Shown here piece after piece: positions 14,801-15,396 of a DNA stretch of 15,396 nt. The translations under genes were made by a program, and so were the position numbers. Origin of the DNA: JAGOBX01 sp017999075 [NCBI: Candidatus Babelota bacterium] (GTDB lineage: Bacteria > JAGOBX01). The stretch lies in assembly GCA_017999075.1 (NCBI GenBank), contig JAGOBX010000026.1, positions 1-15,396 on the forward strand, written 5' to 3'. Positions within the stretch are counted from its first letter, which is position 1, and every line of letters begins with the position of its first letter. Under the pieces are notes generated by a model, which did no database searches, had not been told where the DNA came from, and saw only the letters and a list, made by a program, of their open reading frames with translations.

Positions 14801-15396
14801 TCCTGAACGAAGTGAATTTATTCCGCGAACCCTCCAATAATATTGGGAATTGTTTAATAGATTATAAGATATTGAGTTAGAGGTTATATAGGAATCAGTT
14901 GATAAAATTCCAGTAAAATTTATGTCAGTGTCAATTTGAATTTGATAAGTTTCTGAATTTTCAGAAATTGAATCGGCAGTCCATGAGAAATTTAATGTTA
15001 TATATTGAGAAGTTTCAATATTGTTTGCCGGAGAAGTTAAAACTGGTATGGCCGGAGTGTTCGGAACGTTCTGCAGGCAAATGTAGAGGTTTACAAAAAC
15101 CGTTTCTTTATTGTCTGTAACCGCGAGTGTTATTGTTTCTGCGCCGTAAGTGTCGGAAACAGGTGTCAAGTAAATTTGGTTGACACTGATGGAAGCGTTT
15201 ACTATGTGTCCTGTTTCAGCGGCAATACTCCAGTACAGACTGTCAAACTGAACATCAGAATCCGAAGCGTAATTATTAAGATTAATGGAAATGACTCCTG
15301 TATTTTCAGAATCGTTTATAACAGGCAGAGTTTGTGAAATGTAAGGAGTATGGTTTGCCACTACTGTAAAATTATGCGATATCTGAGTTGTGTTTC
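8624..15396 (-). CDS. Giant multi-Ig/FN3 surface protein with T9SS type A-like sorting domain (5' end outside window)
   Basis: The frame stays open to the window edge, so more than 2257 residues are present and the signal peptide lies outside. The GTG at 15361 is in mid-domain (preceded by ISHNFTVV) and is not the start. Counting from that GTG as residue 1: a cadherin/tandem-repeat-like domain (1-95), an FN3-like domain (100-197), two tandem copies of a nine-domain block (about 203-1030 and 1031-1853), two copies of a module with a DADNxGIIDNTDI calcium-type loop (1854-2003 and 2004-2156), and a C-terminal sorting domain (2163-2245) with FYPNP, NPFGRLVYE and LSALPVGGYY, ending in Lys. Ig repeats are linked by phrases such as DNIPPSKPVI and DTIPPEKPVI. 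Such proteins are exported across the outer membrane and displayed or released as adhesins, S-layer-like or sheath proteins; no enzymatic domain is visible. The PorV-like gene follows after 4 nt. Composition is less AT-rich than in the GT-C gene. Confidence 0.9.
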   Translation of the reverse strand, partial: NTTQISHNFTVVANHTPYISQTLPVINDSENTGVISINLNNYASDSDVQFDSLYWSIAAETGHIVNASISVNQIYLTPVSDTYGAETITLAVTDNKETVFVNLYICLQNVPNTPAIPVLTSPANNIETSQYITLNFSWTADSISENSETYQIQIDTDINFTGILSTDSYITSNSISYNLLNNSQYYWRVRGINSLRSGNWSLINKFKIKDLEPPKINGPVISDNFGLSIDIGDNRIIIGSTVSDSSQLKTLAYFFSINDTSYTVNNYFWINPNSGYYSKTFTLNNTLNVGDTVYYKIYCEDIEFNNSEFTAHTTVSSIIIDSPVFSSSLKNAVKTSPVNLFGTKYPSSTVKINNSYNAISLSDTEWSISADLIQETNIISAVAYIGSTYSETSYFKILYDNIPPVLSDNIPETIHNIPFTITISGTDALSSVDTIQYKINSDNWKTGSTILINSDGNHIIQYLGYDSLGNISSIITASKSARFDSTPPLPVHVLDEGNISADTILEFSWNIPVDSNSISNFFVEIDSSTAFSTPFFSNWINKNELHFIISGDSGIIHGETYYCRIKSKDDAGNISVFGTPSDGIYVDTSIAASSKPEPPEIYNYPSYVNQSYITLTGQKTDTAVSVLINGSQADITLNNWSKLVLLQNGLNEIILYSKNIFGIKSDEITINIFMDNTSPSKPQATVISPTNIGYQIISGTKSTDAETVFINNNPAKILSPTSWTDTVYLTQYNNQINITASDTFNNFSDTVSYSIIYDTEPPSIPSVNYTSPFSGIEQNLSGTYDTTSVSILRVNGLPASLNMISGIWFCNIQLISEGNNIVNIIAYDEAGNTSVRTITIIRDTIGPVQPEIYSPHNNLSLYSSPVYVSGSVETGVFGVMINNNYETNLSSNTFSMPVNLTVGNNLITIYSIDELYNKSEPYSIIVNYNPAAFLVFSSQLDNNEILSSVPDSLYVYSNNGLDVSTIADTIIVLSQNGQKLNYTLRLNNDSTGFYIIPSTPFLIHNTYKLDVFGYLKNDSYKTLNQTKTWIFRTGTDDTVPVIYKFQTLDDEEKLYIDTTDTAVILKATVYDTHIGIDFIRFELGINNPNRDNYNFTFMNVGHTSTNFSKLFAVSLSDSDIIYSGIYVKDFAGNVSVLTETKQIGNVLVPVPILNSSIDTTVSYTPILLYGTKDPEVTVFVNSTQTISSDTDKWIFNLQLAPGTNNYSIFGKIVNSVSTTVSGSVIYDNTMPNVSDNAPHDARYESQIIVITGSDAESGIKNIYYSLNNSQFIKGDTVLINSEYKNILQYVSENNCEIWSDTVTKLIYIDRTKPENVKCYDEGIYSFDTTLVWSWDTPNDSSQIIHYYIEISDSTSFTNIITSETVNGSQNLILISNNNFLNGFTYYARVAATDIAGNISDTYNQTYWSDGIIIDTGLANEPAPPAPKIIIPSNNSETSSANIYLFGTKDTSAIIVSVNGLNAVIIDTFTWYKYINISSGANTIFVTAKNNAGKESISDSIIVYLDNIPPSKPVITTNYTITNIDTVIIQGNKDYGSFIEINGSNSNILMSSDTFSKTFIQQEGTSKYDVVSYDYLFNKSETSTIYITLDKTPPTVPTVIFSSPTKDTSQLISGSMELNSKISINGNTQSVMIFMNTWQYFASLNEGINTFSIQSSDVANNSSNTSFIIILDTIPPEKPVISIPYNNYKTASSSITVSGTKPVNSYVYINGVSAQNNNFTDTFWSTEYNMLVGANLISAVAKDELGNVSQSDQIIVSFDANLFLAETPFLEDKNFVVPFSKLDIILNKLLDTSTLNSDNIYFISENGAKINPDSITYSQSTFTVSFYYTVQPSKSYQFIISKNLMDISGVKLNQSRVYQFTTLIDNSKSSITEFGDNLQIITQANSLPENSYFNIQELPANHPEVIIGDNSVNFSGYIKDLGIHRKIYDIKCLTSNGDSITSFDSAITIKIMYPDADNNGIIDNTDISELLLEIYYFDTMLNKWIKQPSSYVDKTNNYITTLSTHLSIFTLFGGKLDSDTVVLFRDAQNNPKLQLFIPNINNIYVSASELNPNDNAKIITADDKLLKSSGFIKSLGSARPIYQLTAQNSSDQIVNNFVMPVTIYFNWSDADNDGIIDNTDIKEKYISIYCLDENTTEWIKLSTEINEITNSVSTTTQHFSIYSLFGSNFNDGNILFYPNPTINKKINLMITPQSGNSLHFTIINPFGRLVYENTFSITPGTVNQFFDIDLSALPVGGYYAKLEFGGISKILGIGIGK
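8893..9800 (-). repeat. Tandem duplication of a calcium-loop module in the giant protein
   Basis: Two copies of about 150 residues (9353-9800 and 8893-9352) share a colinear pattern: SGYIKDLGIHRKIYDI versus SGFIKSLGSARPIYQL, then DADNNGIIDNTDI (near 9520) versus DADNDGIIDNTDI (near 9060), then NKWIKQPS versus TEWIKLST, and THLSIFTLFGG versus QHFSIYSLFGS. The DxDxxGxID loop is like the calcium-binding half of a dockerin or EF-hand. The module lies just before the sorting domain, so it may be a rigid, calcium-stabilised stalk at the cell surface. Confidence 0.8.
9803..12271 (-). repeat. Nine-domain block, copy B, of the giant protein
   Basis: This block covers residues about 1031-1853 and has the same order as copy A: an opening domain (VYDTHIGIDFIRFELG), an Ig domain with LYGTKDPEVTV (near 11900), an OmpL47-like domain (ITGSDAESGIKNIYYSLN), an FN3-like domain opening KCYDEG with VWSWDTP (near 11430), four Ig domains starting near 11120, 10870, 10610 and 10360, and a Big_5-like domain (LLDTSTLNSDNIYFI, near 10020). 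The near-constant offset to copy A indicates one block duplication rather than independent domain gains. Confidence 0.75.
12272..14755 (-). repeat. Nine-domain block, copy A, of the giant protein
   Basis: This block covers residues about 203-1030. The order is: an opening domain with a DSSQLKTLAYFFSIND phrase, an Ig domain with LFGTKYPSSTV (near 14380), an OmpL47-like domain (ISGTDALSSVDTIQYKIN), an FN3-like domain opening HVLDEG with EFSWNIP (near 13900), four Ig domains starting near 13610, 13350, 13110 and 12860, and a Big_5/SbsA-like domain (NGLDVSTIADTIIVL, near 12500). Each element has a counterpart in copy B about 825-833 residues further on. The copies are diverged, not identical. Confidence 0.75.

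Noticed and set aside
15359-15361. GTG as the start of the giant protein
   Set aside because: The frame is open to the window edge and the residues before the GTG (ISHNFTVV) continue a typical Ig-like domain end. There is no ribosome binding site and no signal peptide, so the gene is truncated by the window.
8624-15396. The DNA repeats within the giant gene as a CRISPR-like or mobile array
   Set aside because: The periodicity is at protein-domain level, with diverged nucleotide sequence and an uninterrupted reading frame; there are no identical short repeats with unique spacers.

Overview
The window comes from a very AT-rich Gram-negative-type bacterium. Three features point to an outer membrane and a type IX secretion system (T9SS): a giant multi-domain surface protein ending in a T9SS type A-like sorting domain, a PorV/PorQ-like outer-membrane barrel protein, and a small putative lipoprotein. 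TGA works as a normal stop: prfB carries the classical RF2 autoregulatory frameshift at an in-frame TGA, so recoded-TGA lineages are excluded. The likely affiliation is the FCB group or a low-GC candidate phylum that carries T9SS-type sorting domains. This is an inference, and no marker here fixes the phylum.

Layout. Positions 1-3506 (minus strand) are a housekeeping operon read right to left: prfB (release factor 2, with +1 frameshift), a DUF5693-like membrane protein, ftsE, and the first 21 codons of ftsX, which runs off the window. Positions 3507-3651 are a short divergent intergenic region. It holds a good sigma70-type promoter for a small plus-strand gene, a poorer promoter candidate for prfB, and an interrupted inverted repeat between them. 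Positions 3652-3882 (plus) encode a 76-residue lysine-rich protein with one membrane segment. Positions 3967-15396 (minus) are a tightly packed four-gene cell-surface operon read right to left: the giant Ig/FN3-type repeat protein (5' end outside the window), the PorV-like barrel fused to a helical TPR-like region, a putative lipoprotein, and a GT-C-like polytopic membrane protein. Gaps between these four genes are only 4-5 nt.

How the genes may work together. The first operon couples translation termination (RF2) with the FtsEX division/peptidoglycan-remodelling ABC complex and an uncharacterised envelope protein. The second looks like a dedicated export-and-display unit: a very large exported cargo, a PorV-like shuttle or anchor with an unusual periplasmic-type extension, an accessory lipoprotein, and a membrane glycosyltransferase-like protein that could modify the cargo or the surface glycan holding it.

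The most striking structural observation is inside the giant protein. About 1650 residues consist of two diverged tandem copies of one roughly 825-residue block, each with the same nine-domain order. A second, smaller tandem duplication of a calcium-loop-containing module follows, and then the sorting domain. No tRNA, rRNA, CRISPR, insertion sequence or phage gene is seen.
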